A stretch of 64,000 nt of DNA. Origin: Microcoleus vaginatus WJT46-NPBG5 (GTDB taxonomy: Bacteria > Cyanobacteriota > Cyanobacteriia > Cyanobacteriales > Oscillatoriaceae). The notes beneath the pieces were generated by a model. That model was not told the DNA's origin. It did not search any database and worked only from the letters and a program-made list of their open reading frames with translations. The stretch spans positions 62,001-126,000 of the forward strand of contig JAHHHM010000020.1 in NCBI GenBank assembly GCA_019359355.1, read 5' to 3'. The translations under genes were made by a program, and so were the position numbers. Shown here one piece after another: positions 9,174-18,138 of this stretch; within the stretch, counting starts at the first letter, position 1; each line of letters opens with the position of its first letter.

Positions 9174-10403
9174 TTATAAGTTTTTGAATCCTTTGTGAAT
9201 TATGCTATCTAGCTGTAAGGCTCTCTTTTCATATGTATGGTCTCTCAATGTACGAGCTTGACCTGCCTTAGCTATCGCCTCCCGTTCTTTTGGATGTTCT
9301 AAAAGCCATTTAGCTTTTTCCAAGCATTCATCAGCAGACTTATAGGTTACTACCTCTGTGTCGATTTCAAACAGCTCATGTAAATTTTCTTTCCAATCAG
9401 TCAGAAGGCAAGAACCTACGCCTGTCACTTCATACAGGCGAATATTGCCGGCATACCGACCAGAGGCATCAATATGAAAATTTAACCCTACTTTAGCACA
9501 TGAAAGAACCTTGAGCATATCAATCCCATAAAGAGGAGGCTGAAGTACAGAGTTTAATACCTTTGAATATCGGGGGCCAAAAGTGTGCGGATTCTCCCCA
9601 ATTACTGCTTTCCATCCTAGTAGTTCTTTAGCTAAATTAGATAAGCCAACAGCTTTTAGAGGTTTGGCTGCTACATACGCTCCCTGCTTGAGCAAATATT
9701 TAACTAAATTTGAGTTTAGCCAAGCCCCATAGATATTTAATTTGATATTAGATTCAACCAATTTTTCTAGCATCTTTATGCGAGTGCTGTGAAACCCCTC
9801 GCCCGTAGCAAGGGAACCCATAAAGATACAATCAATATCCTTAGAGGGGTGACTGCAACTAATCTTAGGGAGAAGTGACGATTCAATTGCATGGTTCATA
9901 CGGTGCATCCGAAGCCCCCGCTCTGTAAATTCCTGATAATAGCCAGGATGGCAAGTCAAGATATAATCAAAAACCTTGAATTGCTGTAAATTTTCATCAG
10001 TACAGGGCGCAGCGCACCAGCCTATTACTTGTTTAATTGAAGGAACTTGCTCTCTTAAGTGTGTCACCCAAGCTCCATTAAATCTGAAGCTATCTTGCAA
10101 AAAGACTACATCAGGCTGTAAAGCTTTCAATTGGGCAATAACTATATCCTTACCTGATGCTTTAATACCCTGCTCGCGTGCCCATGCCTGTTGCAAGGGT
10201 AATGCAGTGGCTATGATTTCATAGGCATCAACCCCAAGATTTCTTAAATGAGTCGCAAAAAAATCAGCCCAACCAAATCCTTCACTCATAATATGCTGCA
10301 TCTGCTCTGCATAAGTCTTACGCACTATGTTTGGGTTGCGCCGATAGTAGTCTTTCAAATACTCCTTATAGTAACTTGTAACCTTAACAAAACGATAGCT
10401 CAT
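9174..10403 (-). CDS. Glycosyltransferase (CgeB/DUF3880-like, GT-B)
   Basis: A 409-aa protein of the group often annotated as CgeB-like or glycosyl transferase family 1_2. The N-terminal half has KALQPDVVFLQDSFRF and VIGWCAAPCTDENLQQF, matching the DUF3880 acceptor half. The C-terminal half has LSCAKVGLNFHIDASGRYAG followed by LYEVTGVGSCLLTDWKENL, the usual donor-site segment. It ends with YKSADECLEKAKWLLEHP and DHTYEKRA, typical of the C-terminus of these enzymes. The gene lies 5 nt after the aminotransferase gene on the same strand. A 223-nt AT-rich gap separates it from the next methyltransferase. Its sugar specificity is unknown. Confidence 0.75.
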   Translation of the reverse strand: MSYRFVKVTSYYKEYLKDYYRRNPNIVRKTYAEQMQHIMSEGFGWADFFATHLRNLGVDAYEIIATALPLQQAWAREQGIKASGKDIVIAQLKALQPDVVFLQDSFRFNGAWVTHLREQVPSIKQVIGWCAAPCTDENLQQFKVFDYILTCHPGYYQEFTERGLRMHRMNHAIESSLLPKISCSHPSKDIDCIFMGSLATGEGFHSTRIKMLEKLVESNIKLNIYGAWLNSNLVKYLLKQGAYVAAKPLKAVGLSNLAKELLGWKAVIGENPHTFGPRYSKVLNSVLQPPLYGIDMLKVLSCAKVGLNFHIDASGRYAGNIRLYEVTGVGSCLLTDWKENLHELFEIDTEVVTYKSADECLEKAKWLLEHPKEREAIAKAGQARTLRDHTYEKRALQLDSIIHKGFKNL

Positions 10404-10408
10404 AAACT

Positions 10409-11512
10409 TTATACCAACTTTGTCAATGTTGTTACTGCTTTGATAACTGTATCGACTTGCTCTTCTGTTAACTCTGCGTACATGGGCAAGCTGACAATTT
10501 CTGAAGCCACCTTTTCACTTACCGGCAACGTGCCCTCTGAAATACCTAAATATTTATAGGCTGGTTGTTGGTGGAGTGGCAGGGGGTAATGAATACCTGT
10601 GGCAATTCCTTGTTCTTTTAGACGTGCCTGCAGATGTTCGCGTTCCGACACACGAATAACGAATAGGTGCCACACGGATTCTGCTTTTGGATGCACCGTC
10701 GGCAGCTTTACTCCACTGCCCCCTAAAGCCTCTAGATAATGGGCAGCGTGTCGTTGTCGCGCTGCATTCCACTGATCGAGATGGCGCAATTTAATCCTTA
10801 AGATGGAAGCTTGCAAACCATCTAATCGGCTATTAACTCCCTCAATCTCGTGCGTGTACTTTTCCAACCGTCCATGATTGGCCAGCCGGCGAATCCGATG
10901 AATCAAGTCTTCATCTTGGCTAACTACTGCACCACCATCCCCATAAGCACCGAGGTTTTTCCCCGGATAGAAGCTAAAGCAGGCTACATCTCCAAGCGTT
11001 CCCACTCGTTGCCCTTGCCAGTAAGCGCCATGTGCTTGAGCAGCATCTTCAACGACTTTCAGATTGTGGTGCCGGGCAATTTCCACTATCCGATCCATCT
11101 CGCAGGGCTGACCGTACAGATGAACCACAATAACCGCGCGTGTTCGGGGCGTAATCGCTGCTTCTAGGGCATCCGGATTCATTAACATTGTATCTTCCCG
11201 GATGTCTACAAAGACCGGCTTAGCTCCTGTTAAAGAGATAGCTTCTGCTGTCGCAATAAAGGTGTGCGCTACAGTAATCACCTCGTCACCTGGCCCAATG
11301 CCGAGAACCCGTAGGGCTAGATAGAGGGCATCAGTGCCATTGCCAACACCCACACAGGCTTTTGCTCCACAGTAGGCTGCAAACTCTGCCTCAAACTGCT
11401 GGAGTTCTGCACCACCAATAAAGGCAGTTTGCTCAAGTACCGCTTGCATGGCACCATCGATCTCGCTTCGGATTGAGACATACTGGGCTTTTAAATCTAC
11501 AAGTGGAATCAT
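10409..11512 (-). CDS. DegT/DnrJ/EryC1/StrS family aminotransferase
   Basis: A 367-aa PLP-dependent sugar aminotransferase. Visible landmarks are VGVGNGTDALYLALR (phosphate-binding loop), VVEDAAQAHGA (Asp contacting the PLP ring nitrogen), and CFSFYPGKNLGAYGDGG (Schiff-base lysine). The last form belongs to the FdtB/QdtB/WbpE branch, which transaminates the 3-keto position of nucleotide sugars. With the Gfo/Idh/MocA dehydrogenase at 13.5 kb and the GNAT enzyme at 11.8 kb it could form a 3-acylamino-sugar pathway (inference). It is 5 nt upstream of the glycosyltransferase gene. Its base composition is GC-richer than that of its AT-rich neighbours. Confidence 0.9.
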   Translation of the reverse strand: MIPLVDLKAQYVSIRSEIDGAMQAVLEQTAFIGGAELQQFEAEFAAYCGAKACVGVGNGTDALYLALRVLGIGPGDEVITVAHTFIATAEAISLTGAKPVFVDIREDTMLMNPDALEAAITPRTRAVIVVHLYGQPCEMDRIVEIARHHNLKVVEDAAQAHGAYWQGQRVGTLGDVACFSFYPGKNLGAYGDGGAVVSQDEDLIHRIRRLANHGRLEKYTHEIEGVNSRLDGLQASILRIKLRHLDQWNAARQRHAAHYLEALGGSGVKLPTVHPKAESVWHLFVIRVSEREHLQARLKEQGIATGIHYPLPLHQQPAYKYLGISEGTLPVSEKVASEIVSLPMYAELTEEQVDTVIKAVTTLTKLV

Positions 11513-11833
11513 TCTTCAATTGCCTTTTGTTGCTACCAAAATTAGACTCGAATAATAGTTTGGGAGTTCCTTACCAATCTCGGAGAAAGCATCTACGGCT
11601 TTCAAATCCCATATCTCCATCTGCCAGCGAGAACGAGGTTTAATTACTATACTACCAGAGTGGAAGATGCTAAACTCTGCTGAAGCCACATCTGCTTCTA
11701 ATTATATATCAAATTGAATAGCTTCATTATGATGTTTTTATATTAATAAATCTCATGCTGGGCTAATTTAGTTACTCAGTCAATAATTCACCTTAAAAAA
11801 TAGCTTGAACATTTTTTACTTCCTTCTTTTTGA
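11513..11833. other. AT-rich intergenic gap in the polysaccharide cluster
   Basis: About 320 nt between the aminotransferase start and the end of the GNAT gene. I see no coding region, RNA gene or strong hairpin. It may hold a promoter for the downstream minus-strand genes, but no clear -35/-10 pair stands out. Confidence 0.5.
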
Positions 11834-12400
11834 TCATTCGCCTAGATTTTCTTTATATTCATTTCTTAATAAACCCATTAATAGAACGTTCTCATATTTT
11901 CCGTTTACCCAAAATTGCTCTCTCAGCAACCCTTCTTTTGTAAATCCACAGGATTTATATAACTTTATTGCACTTGCATTAGATTCTAAAACTGTTAAGT
12001 TAATTTTATATAAATTAATTTCTTGAAAAGCATAAATAAGAAGTAATTTAAGAGCTTCTTTTCCTAAACCTCTGCCTCTGTATTTGTCCTCACCTATATA
12101 AATACCGAGTTCTGCATTTCTACTTATCCAATCTATATATTTTAATCGAATAACTCCAATTATACTCACATAATCTTTTAAATAAATTCCTAAAAAAATC
12201 TGGTTTTTATCTGAATGGTTTTTTTTAAGCCATTCTTGAATTTCATACCTCGCTATAGGTAAAGGATACGCTTTTATCAGCTTTGCTAATCCCCAATCAT
12301 TTTTCCATTTATAGATATATTCTAAATCCTGATCTTCTAGAGTTTTTAGACAAACTTGATAACCTGATAACACCATCCTCTGTTTGTTTATATTATCCAT
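11834..12400 (-). CDS. GNAT family N-acetyltransferase (RimJ/RimL type)
   Basis: A 188-aa single-domain GNAT acetyltransferase. The acetyl-CoA pyrophosphate loop reads YRGRGLGKEALKLLL, and the C-terminal motif is LTVLESNASAIKLYKSCGF, a canonical GNAT motif B. Proteins of this size and type in polysaccharide clusters (for example PseH in pseudaminic acid synthesis) N-acetylate an amino sugar nucleotide. Here an aminotransferase and a Gfo/Idh dehydrogenase are encoded nearby, which supports that role by inference. The gene is strongly AT-rich. The alternative is a protein N-terminal acetyltransferase, which the context makes less likely. Confidence 0.82.
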   Translation of the reverse strand: MDNINKQRMVLSGYQVCLKTLEDQDLEYIYKWKNDWGLAKLIKAYPLPIARYEIQEWLKKNHSDKNQIFLGIYLKDYVSIIGVIRLKYIDWISRNAELGIYIGEDKYRGRGLGKEALKLLLIYAFQEINLYKINLTVLESNASAIKLYKSCGFTKEGLLREQFWVNGKYENVLLMGLLRNEYKENLGE

Positions 12401-12490
12401 GTTCTCATTGTTCCTAATCTAAGCAAACTAAATTCTAGCCTAAGTTGGCGTATGTAGCCTTAAATAAGGGATAACACCGCCGTTCAAGTC

Positions 12491-13537
12491 TTAGCAAAAA
12501 TACTTGTACAGAAGATTTCCTGCTTCTTGTACTACTTCATCAGGAATTTCAGGTTTAATCAAAAGTCCGGTGACTCCAGACAACAGATTCTTAATCTTAC
12601 CTTCCCGCTCAATATCATAGCCTTTTGGAGTATACCTGTAATAATTTATTGGCGTCTGCACCCCTCCCATAGAATCTTTAAATCTAATCAAGCCAGTGTA
12701 ATTAATTTGACTTAACCCCAAATCTAAATATTCAAATCCTTGCTTGTTTCCAGACTTTATTATTTCCCACAACAGAAAGTTATTCGGTCTAAATTTAAGA
12801 TATTCTTCATCTGAAACCGCCATCTTATAAAAAAGTGCTGAATCTTTTTGTAAAATCAAAGCAGATGCAATCGGTTTATCATTCATAAATGCAAACCAAA
12901 TATTACCTTGACCTTTATGGATAAAATGCTTGAGAAAACGTAGACAAAATGATTTAGGTTGAGGCAATACATTAAATTTTTTACGCCTTAAATTAGTTAG
13001 AAGCTGATGAAATATTTCTATACCATTCTCCGTGTTAATAATTTCTGTTCGGAGGAGTTCGTTTTTCTGCGCTTGTTTGACAGCCCCTTTAAAAGCATTA
13101 CTTGTCCGACTCCATAGCTCGTCAACGCTTCCTATGAGATTTACTCTATGACAAACCGCTTGACGAATATTTTTATAATCTATTTTTTCCAGTTCTTCAA
13201 GCTGACCGTGAAACTTAAAGGTAATTGTCCAATCATGATATTTGTCTTTTAAAAAATTTAAGATCGAAACTATCTGTAACTCCTCTAAAGCCAAAGGTTC
13301 GGTATAATCACTAAAAGGCAGTGAAACTATCCGTTTACCAAAAATGTCATCGACCTCAGCAAAAATCAGTGCACTGTCTTCAGGATGAGGGTCCTCTTTA
13401 ACTATGACCTTAAAATTAAATCCATACTCCTCTTTTATAAGGGATATCCATTCTCGCGAGTAGAACAAGTTATTAGCTTTTGAAAAGCCATTTTCATTGA
13501 AAAACTCTTCTAAGGGTTCTATCTTCCAGCTTTTCAT
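12491..13537 (-). CDS. FemAB-like GNAT acyltransferase (BioF2/Acetyltransf_6 type)
   Basis: A 348-aa protein with the double-GNAT layout of FemAB-related transferases. The first half is poorly conserved. The second half has SNAFKGAVKQAQKNEL, then GNIWFAFMNDKPIASALIL, and LRPNNFLLWEIIKSGNKQGFEYLDLG in slightly varied form, the signature of exosortase/PEP-CTERM-associated and polysaccharide-associated FemAB proteins. FemAB relatives transfer an aminoacyl group from charged tRNA or an acyl group from CoA to an amine. In polysaccharide loci they may acylate an amino sugar with an amino acid or other acyl group. It is 3 nt downstream of the Gfo/Idh gene. The substrate is unknown and the gene is AT-rich. 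Confidence 0.75.
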   Translation of the reverse strand: MKSWKIEPLEEFFNENGFSKANNLFYSREWISLIKEEYGFNFKVIVKEDPHPEDSALIFAEVDDIFGKRIVSLPFSDYTEPLALEELQIVSILNFLKDKYHDWTITFKFHGQLEELEKIDYKNIRQAVCHRVNLIGSVDELWSRTSNAFKGAVKQAQKNELLRTEIINTENGIEIFHQLLTNLRRKKFNVLPQPKSFCLRFLKHFIHKGQGNIWFAFMNDKPIASALILQKDSALFYKMAVSDEEYLKFRPNNFLLWEIIKSGNKQGFEYLDLGLSQINYTGLIRFKDSMGGVQTPINYYRYTPKGYDIEREGKIKNLLSGVTGLLIKPEIPDEVVQEAGNLLYKYFC

Positions 13538-13540
13538 AAG

Positions 13541-14572
13541 TCACAAAGTTATAGGTTTGCCATTGTTTTTTATTGATAGATGTCCCGCTTCCAAAATTGC
13601 TACTACATCTCTCCCCTGCTTGCCTCCCGTAAGTGGGATCTGGCCTTGTAGCTGTATACAATCTAAAAAATGAGCTACTTCAGTTTTTAGGGGTTCCTGA
13701 AAGTTAATTTTTGGGAGCAAAATATCGCCGGCTCGATGAAATAGCTGGTAGTTATTAAAATTATCATAATCCATGCTTTCCCCAGCCTTAGGAATCCGAT
13801 CAATTCCTTTATCTAAGATTGTCACTTTGTCATCACTGACATCATCGTAAACAAGCATTTTACGACTACTCACCAGCGTCATTTTCCGTACCTTACCCGG
13901 ATCGAGCCAACTGACTTGAATGTGGGCAGTAACCCGATTAGCCCAAGTCAAAGTAGCGAACACCACATCCTCAATGCCAGGTTGAATGTAGTCCATCCCA
14001 TAAGCACTAATTGAAACAGGAAGTTCGCCATCCATTAAGTACAGCAGAATGCTAACGTCGTGGGGTGCTAGGTTCCACCAAGCATTGACATCTGAACGTA
14101 CCTGACCGAGATTTAGCCGCTGGCTGTAGATGTAGTAGAGTTCCCCTAGTTCACCTTTGTCTAGAAGCTGCTTTAGGTGCCGTACAGCAGCGTTGTAGAG
14201 AAATGTGTGCCCTACCATCAAAGTCCGCCCTGTTGCCTCAGCGAGGGCGACTAACTCATCAGCCTCTGACGTACACATTGCTAAGGGCTTCTCTACCAGC
14301 ACGTGCTTGCCGGCTTCAAGGGCTACCTTCGCTAATTTGTAATGAGTTGAGGCCGGTGTAGCGACAACAACAGCATCTACCTCCGGATCAGCCAGGACAT
14401 CTTCCCAATTGGGTGTCGTCTTGGTTTTTGGGTAATTTGCTTCAACATAACTCCGTCGTTGAGGACTTAAGTCTGCCAGCCATTTCACCCAACAATCCGA
14501 CTGCGCCGAGAAATTACGCAATAAGTTCGGACCCCAGTAACCACAGCCTAGCTGTGCAACAGTAATCGTCAC
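13541..14572 (-). CDS. Gfo/Idh/MocA family oxidoreductase
   Basis: An NAD(P)-dependent dehydrogenase of about 343 aa. The Rossmann loop is GCGYWGPNLLRNF, the hallmark EKP appears in HVLVEKPLAM, and WWNLAPHDVSILLYL supplies the catalytic His/Asp region. I place the start at GTG 14572. It overlaps the asnB stop by 4 nt (GTGA) and is preceded by AAGGGAG, while the longer ORF up to 14623 lies within asnB and lacks conserved residues. The family oxidises a ring hydroxyl of nucleotide sugars (WbpB, for example, makes a 3-keto sugar), giving the substrate for a DegT-type aminotransferase such as the one at 10.4 kb. That link is inferred. Confidence 0.88.
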   Translation of the reverse strand: MTITVAQLGCGYWGPNLLRNFSAQSDCWVKWLADLSPQRRSYVEANYPKTKTTPNWEDVLADPEVDAVVVATPASTHYKLAKVALEAGKHVLVEKPLAMCTSEADELVALAEATGRTLMVGHTFLYNAAVRHLKQLLDKGELGELYYIYSQRLNLGQVRSDVNAWWNLAPHDVSILLYLMDGELPVSISAYGMDYIQPGIEDVVFATLTWANRVTAHIQVSWLDPGKVRKMTLVSSRKMLVYDDVSDDKVTILDKGIDRIPKAGESMDYDNFNNYQLFHRAGDILLPKINFQEPLKTEVAHFLDCIQLQGQIPLTGGKQGRDVVAILEAGHLSIKNNGKPITL

Positions 14573-16488
14573 ACTCCCTTCTCCATAATCTGCGTTAACC
14601 TGACTGCATTTAAGCACACCCAAAATTGTGAAGCTTCAGCCCACTCGAACTGACCCGAAGCAATTTTCTCATTGTAAAAATTTTTAAGCTTTTTCATGTC
14701 TACTAGATCGCTGCCCATTGAGTTGCTTTCCAGGGTATCTTGAATCCATACCTTTAGCTCTTTTTGCAACCACTGAGTCAGGGGCGAGTTGAAACCAATC
14801 TTTGTTTGCCGCAATCTAACTGGGTCGGGCAGTAAACCAGACATGGCCTTGCGTAATACAAGTTTAGTATATCCCTCGCCAACTTTACTGTTGCTAGGCA
14901 AAGAAAACACATAATTAACCAAACGATAATCCATAAACGGCATCCGGACTTCTATGCCATGAGCCATTGACATTAAATCAAAATTTTTAAGAATCCTTGG
15001 CAGCATTATATGATGGAAATCTTGGTATAGGGACTGATTTAGTTTATCCCATTGCAACGGCAAGTCGGTTTTTAATTTATCATAAGCTTCTAGTTTATGA
15101 GCTTCGTCACATAAAAATTTACTGTTTAACGATAATAATTTGCTACGTCTCAAAAATTTATTTATTAGGTCCTTATTCGCTTTTATCCAAGAACGAGATT
15201 TCAGTATAGTCTGGATAGTAAAATGCCGAGGCACCATATCGCCCAACATTTGCCGTTGTTGCTCTAACAGTGACCAAAATCGAGAAGAAAAAACAGAACT
15301 ATCTTCCATAGCCGAAGTGACATAAGAGCCATATCCACCCAGCATCTCATCAGCCCCGTGGCCATCAAGGGAGACGATAACTCCATTTTCTCGCTGAGAT
15401 TTATAGACTCGCCACGGACTATCAGGCATACCTGGGTAAACGCTTTCAAAGGCATATAAAATACTATCCAATCCCTTTAATAGCTCCTCAGGATTGGCTG
15501 TCACATATATCTTTTCGGCACCAGCTGCATTTGCCGCTATATCTGCATAATCTGTTTCATCAAATGATGTGCCCTTAAAGGAGTGGATGAAAGTTTTTTG
15601 CCAACTTTTAGAAGCACGCTCCCCTTCTACACCAGATCTGGCCAAATCGCTAAGCATGACCACAACGCTGCTAGAATCTATTCCTCCACTTAAAGATGTA
15701 CCAACCGGCACATCGCTGCGGAGGCGAAGGCGGCAGGCATCCCTAAACAGTTCTTGAAGCTGTTCAGCTTGTTCCTCAAGGGTTGCCGGGACTTCAACCA
15801 AGTGATCTATAGTTCTCCACCACTGATGAACCTGAACTCCTGATTCATTGGCTACCAGATAATGTCCGGGCAGTAAATTCCGAACTTTTTCCAATAAGGT
15901 AAAGCCAGAACTTTCAAGGTAGAACGCACTCCCTAAAGCAGTTTTAAGACCTCTTAGATCCCAAGATACACTTAGTTCCCTGGCAACTGCCCAGAAAACT
16001 TTGTATTCAGATCCAAACACTAGCTGCTGCTTATCTAAGTGGTAATATAGCGGTTTTATCCCATAGCGATCACGGCACAGAAGTAACTCTTTACGGTTTT
16101 CATCATAGATGGCAAGCGCCCACATTCCGTTAAATTTTGCAAATGCGTTTTTTCCCCACTCTAAGTAAGCAGCTAAAATAACCTCAGTATCAGTATCCGA
16201 ACAAAATCTGTATCCTTTCCGCTCTAGCTCGTTTCTAATTTCTATGAAATTGTATATTTCACCATTAAAGACTATCCAAAGACCTGAATTTTCATAAGTC
16301 ATGGGTTGATGTCCTAATGGACTGAGGTCGAGAATGGATAATCGACGGTGACCCAATCCAGTACCCGATGATTTATCAACGTAAAATCCCTCGTCGTCAG
16401 GACCGCGATGATTTATCGCTTTAGTCATGCGTTGCAGAGCCGCTGAATCAAGAGTAGTTGATTGATAAAATCCAGTTATACCACACAT
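14569..16488 (-). CDS. asnB: Asparagine synthase (glutamine-hydrolysing), AsnB type
   Basis: A 639-aa two-domain amidotransferase. Met is followed directly by the nucleophile Cys2 (MCGITGFYQS), then HRGPDDEGFY and GHRRLSILDL of the class II glutaminase domain (about residues 1-190). The synthetase domain has the PP-loop SLSGGIDSSSVVV and DGHGADEMLGGYG. Paralogues in O-antigen and capsule loci (WbpS/AsnB-like) are thought to amidate sugar uronic acids rather than make free asparagine, and the location here suggests that (inference). Its stop overlaps the GTG of the Gfo/Idh gene, and its start lies 13 nt inside the end of the flippase gene, so the three are translationally coupled. Confidence 0.88.
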   Translation of the reverse strand: MCGITGFYQSTTLDSAALQRMTKAINHRGPDDEGFYVDKSSGTGLGHRRLSILDLSPLGHQPMTYENSGLWIVFNGEIYNFIEIRNELERKGYRFCSDTDTEVILAAYLEWGKNAFAKFNGMWALAIYDENRKELLLCRDRYGIKPLYYHLDKQQLVFGSEYKVFWAVARELSVSWDLRGLKTALGSAFYLESSGFTLLEKVRNLLPGHYLVANESGVQVHQWWRTIDHLVEVPATLEEQAEQLQELFRDACRLRLRSDVPVGTSLSGGIDSSSVVVMLSDLARSGVEGERASKSWQKTFIHSFKGTSFDETDYADIAANAAGAEKIYVTANPEELLKGLDSILYAFESVYPGMPDSPWRVYKSQRENGVIVSLDGHGADEMLGGYGSYVTSAMEDSSVFSSRFWSLLEQQRQMLGDMVPRHFTIQTILKSRSWIKANKDLINKFLRRSKLLSLNSKFLCDEAHKLEAYDKLKTDLPLQWDKLNQSLYQDFHHIMLPRILKNFDLMSMAHGIEVRMPFMDYRLVNYVFSLPSNSKVGEGYTKLVLRKAMSGLLPDPVRLRQTKIGFNSPLTQWLQKELKVWIQDTLESNSMGSDLVDMKKLKNFYNEKIASGQFEWAEASQFWVCLNAVRLTQIMEKGV

Positions 16489-17819
16489 AATATTTTCTTT
16501 AATAATTTCACGGGGAGAAGGAGACTCATCAAGTACATCCTCAGACTGATTCTAATTGGTTTTGAGTAAATTGCAACAATAAAGTTAGCGCCAAAGGCAG
16601 TAATTAATGAAGCTACTGTAGCTCCAATTGCTCCTTGTGTTGGAATTAGCATAAAATTTAAAGTTACATTTAAAATACAGCCAATAATGTTCACATGCAT
16701 TCCATCTATCAAATATCCTTCCGTAGTTAACCATGAAGATCTAGTAACTCCAAAGAACACGGCTGTCGCCATCCATGCCTGAATAGAAAGAATAGATCCA
16801 GCATGAGTATATTGATTTCCATAAATAATTTCAACCAAGTAATTAGAGCTATAAGATATTATCATTGCAGCGATAATGGCTATCCAAATTATCAGCGTAT
16901 ATAAGCTCTGAATCCGCTTTTGGTAATTTTCTGGATCAACCTTTTTCAAATTAACTATTGCTGGAAATAGAGCTTCGTTGAGAGTCATAGGTATTAGATA
17001 CCAAACTTCTACTAAGCGCACTGCGACTGAGTAGTTTCCAATGTCAGCAATAGATGCTAACTCTCCCAGCATAACTTGGTCCGTACGCATATATATAACT
17101 ATACTTAGACTAGAAAGAAGCAAAGGCCAGCTATCTTTCAATAGTTGCTTGGCACGTTTTATGCTGACTTGCCAAGCCAAGACATTATCCCCAGAAGCTT
17201 GATAAACGATTACCAAACCTACAGCACTTAGTAAACTTTCTATGAATATCAACCAGGCGAATGCAATCAGTGGTGCATTCATTTGTATTAAAACGATTCT
17301 CAGAACGTTAACGAAAATAAAGGCTGAGTATTTAGCATATATTCCATACTTTGATTGAATTTGCGAGTTAAACCAAAATTCAATAACATCAAAAGTTTGA
17401 AAAATACTTGCGACGGCTGCAAGTCCGACAAGCCAGTGGGCTAAGTTATCATCAAACCGCAAAAAGAAAATTCCGAGTATCGTTAGGCAGCAAGCTATAA
17501 AGCTACCGATAAGCTTTAAGACAAACGCCGTCCCTAACGTTTCTAGCTTAGATGAGGGTTCGCGGACAATATCACGGATTACAATACTATCTAACCCAAG
17601 CGTGACTAAGGGACTAAATAAGACTACAAAAGAAATAGCGTAGTTGTAAAGGCCAAACTGTTCTGGACCGAGATACCGGGCTAGCAAAACTCCAACAACC
17701 AGCCCCACAAACAAACGGAGAATGCGACCGGCAAACAGCCAACCTGTATTGCCGATAATTTGACGCTGCCCGGGGCTAATTTTTTTAATAGCTGTAGCTA
17801 TCTTGCTCAGCATTGGCAC
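16476..17819 (-). CDS. Oligosaccharide flippase (Wzx/MOP superfamily)
   Basis: A 447-aa polytopic membrane protein with about 12 hydrophobic segments. The N-terminus has NTGWLFAGRILRLFVGLVVG followed by ARYLGPEQFGLYNYA, the signature of Wzx-type polysaccharide transporters. It would move lipid-linked repeat units across the cytoplasmic membrane for polymerisation by the Wzy-like protein at 4.4 kb. This is the most upstream gene of the contiguous minus-strand cluster and overlaps asnB by 13 nt, so the main promoter is probably just above 17.82 kb. Confidence 0.88.
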   Translation of the reverse strand: MPMLSKIATAIKKISPGQRQIIGNTGWLFAGRILRLFVGLVVGVLLARYLGPEQFGLYNYAISFVVLFSPLVTLGLDSIVIRDIVREPSSKLETLGTAFVLKLIGSFIACCLTILGIFFLRFDDNLAHWLVGLAAVASIFQTFDVIEFWFNSQIQSKYGIYAKYSAFIFVNVLRIVLIQMNAPLIAFAWLIFIESLLSAVGLVIVYQASGDNVLAWQVSIKRAKQLLKDSWPLLLSSLSIVIYMRTDQVMLGELASIADIGNYSVAVRLVEVWYLIPMTLNEALFPAIVNLKKVDPENYQKRIQSLYTLIIWIAIIAAMIISYSSNYLVEIIYGNQYTHAGSILSIQAWMATAVFFGVTRSSWLTTEGYLIDGMHVNIIGCILNVTLNFMLIPTQGAIGATVASLITAFGANFIVAIYSKPIRISLRMYLMSLLLPVKLLKKILCVV

Positions 17820-18138
17820 TCCATAAATTTTGCAAACTAGGGAGAGTAAAATATTTCAATAACATGTTTCCTCTTCCAACTACTAACCCCAACACATCCC
17901 CCTTTCGCTCGATTAAACTATCCTCACAGTCTTCTATGCCATCAAAAAGACGACACTGATCTATCAAGGTTCCTAGTATAAATCGTCAATTCTAATGTGT
18001 TAACTGTTTTTACCCTAACTTTCTCTAAGGGAAGCAGCCCCTGTTTTTTTACTAGATAGTTGAAGTAGTACAACTGGCATAGCTTAAACCTGTACAACTC
18101 ACCCCCACTAATCTACATTGCTTCACTTTTTCCTAAGA
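17820..18138. other. Intergenic region upstream of the polysaccharide cluster
   Basis: About 320 nt between the flippase start and the alcohol dehydrogenase stop. No convincing gene or strong hairpin is seen. By position it should hold the cluster promoter on the minus strand, but I cannot identify the boxes with confidence. Confidence 0.45.

Noticed and set aside
17785-17967. A 60-aa ORF upstream of the flippase
   Set aside because: It overlaps the flippase start in another frame and has no conserved feature.
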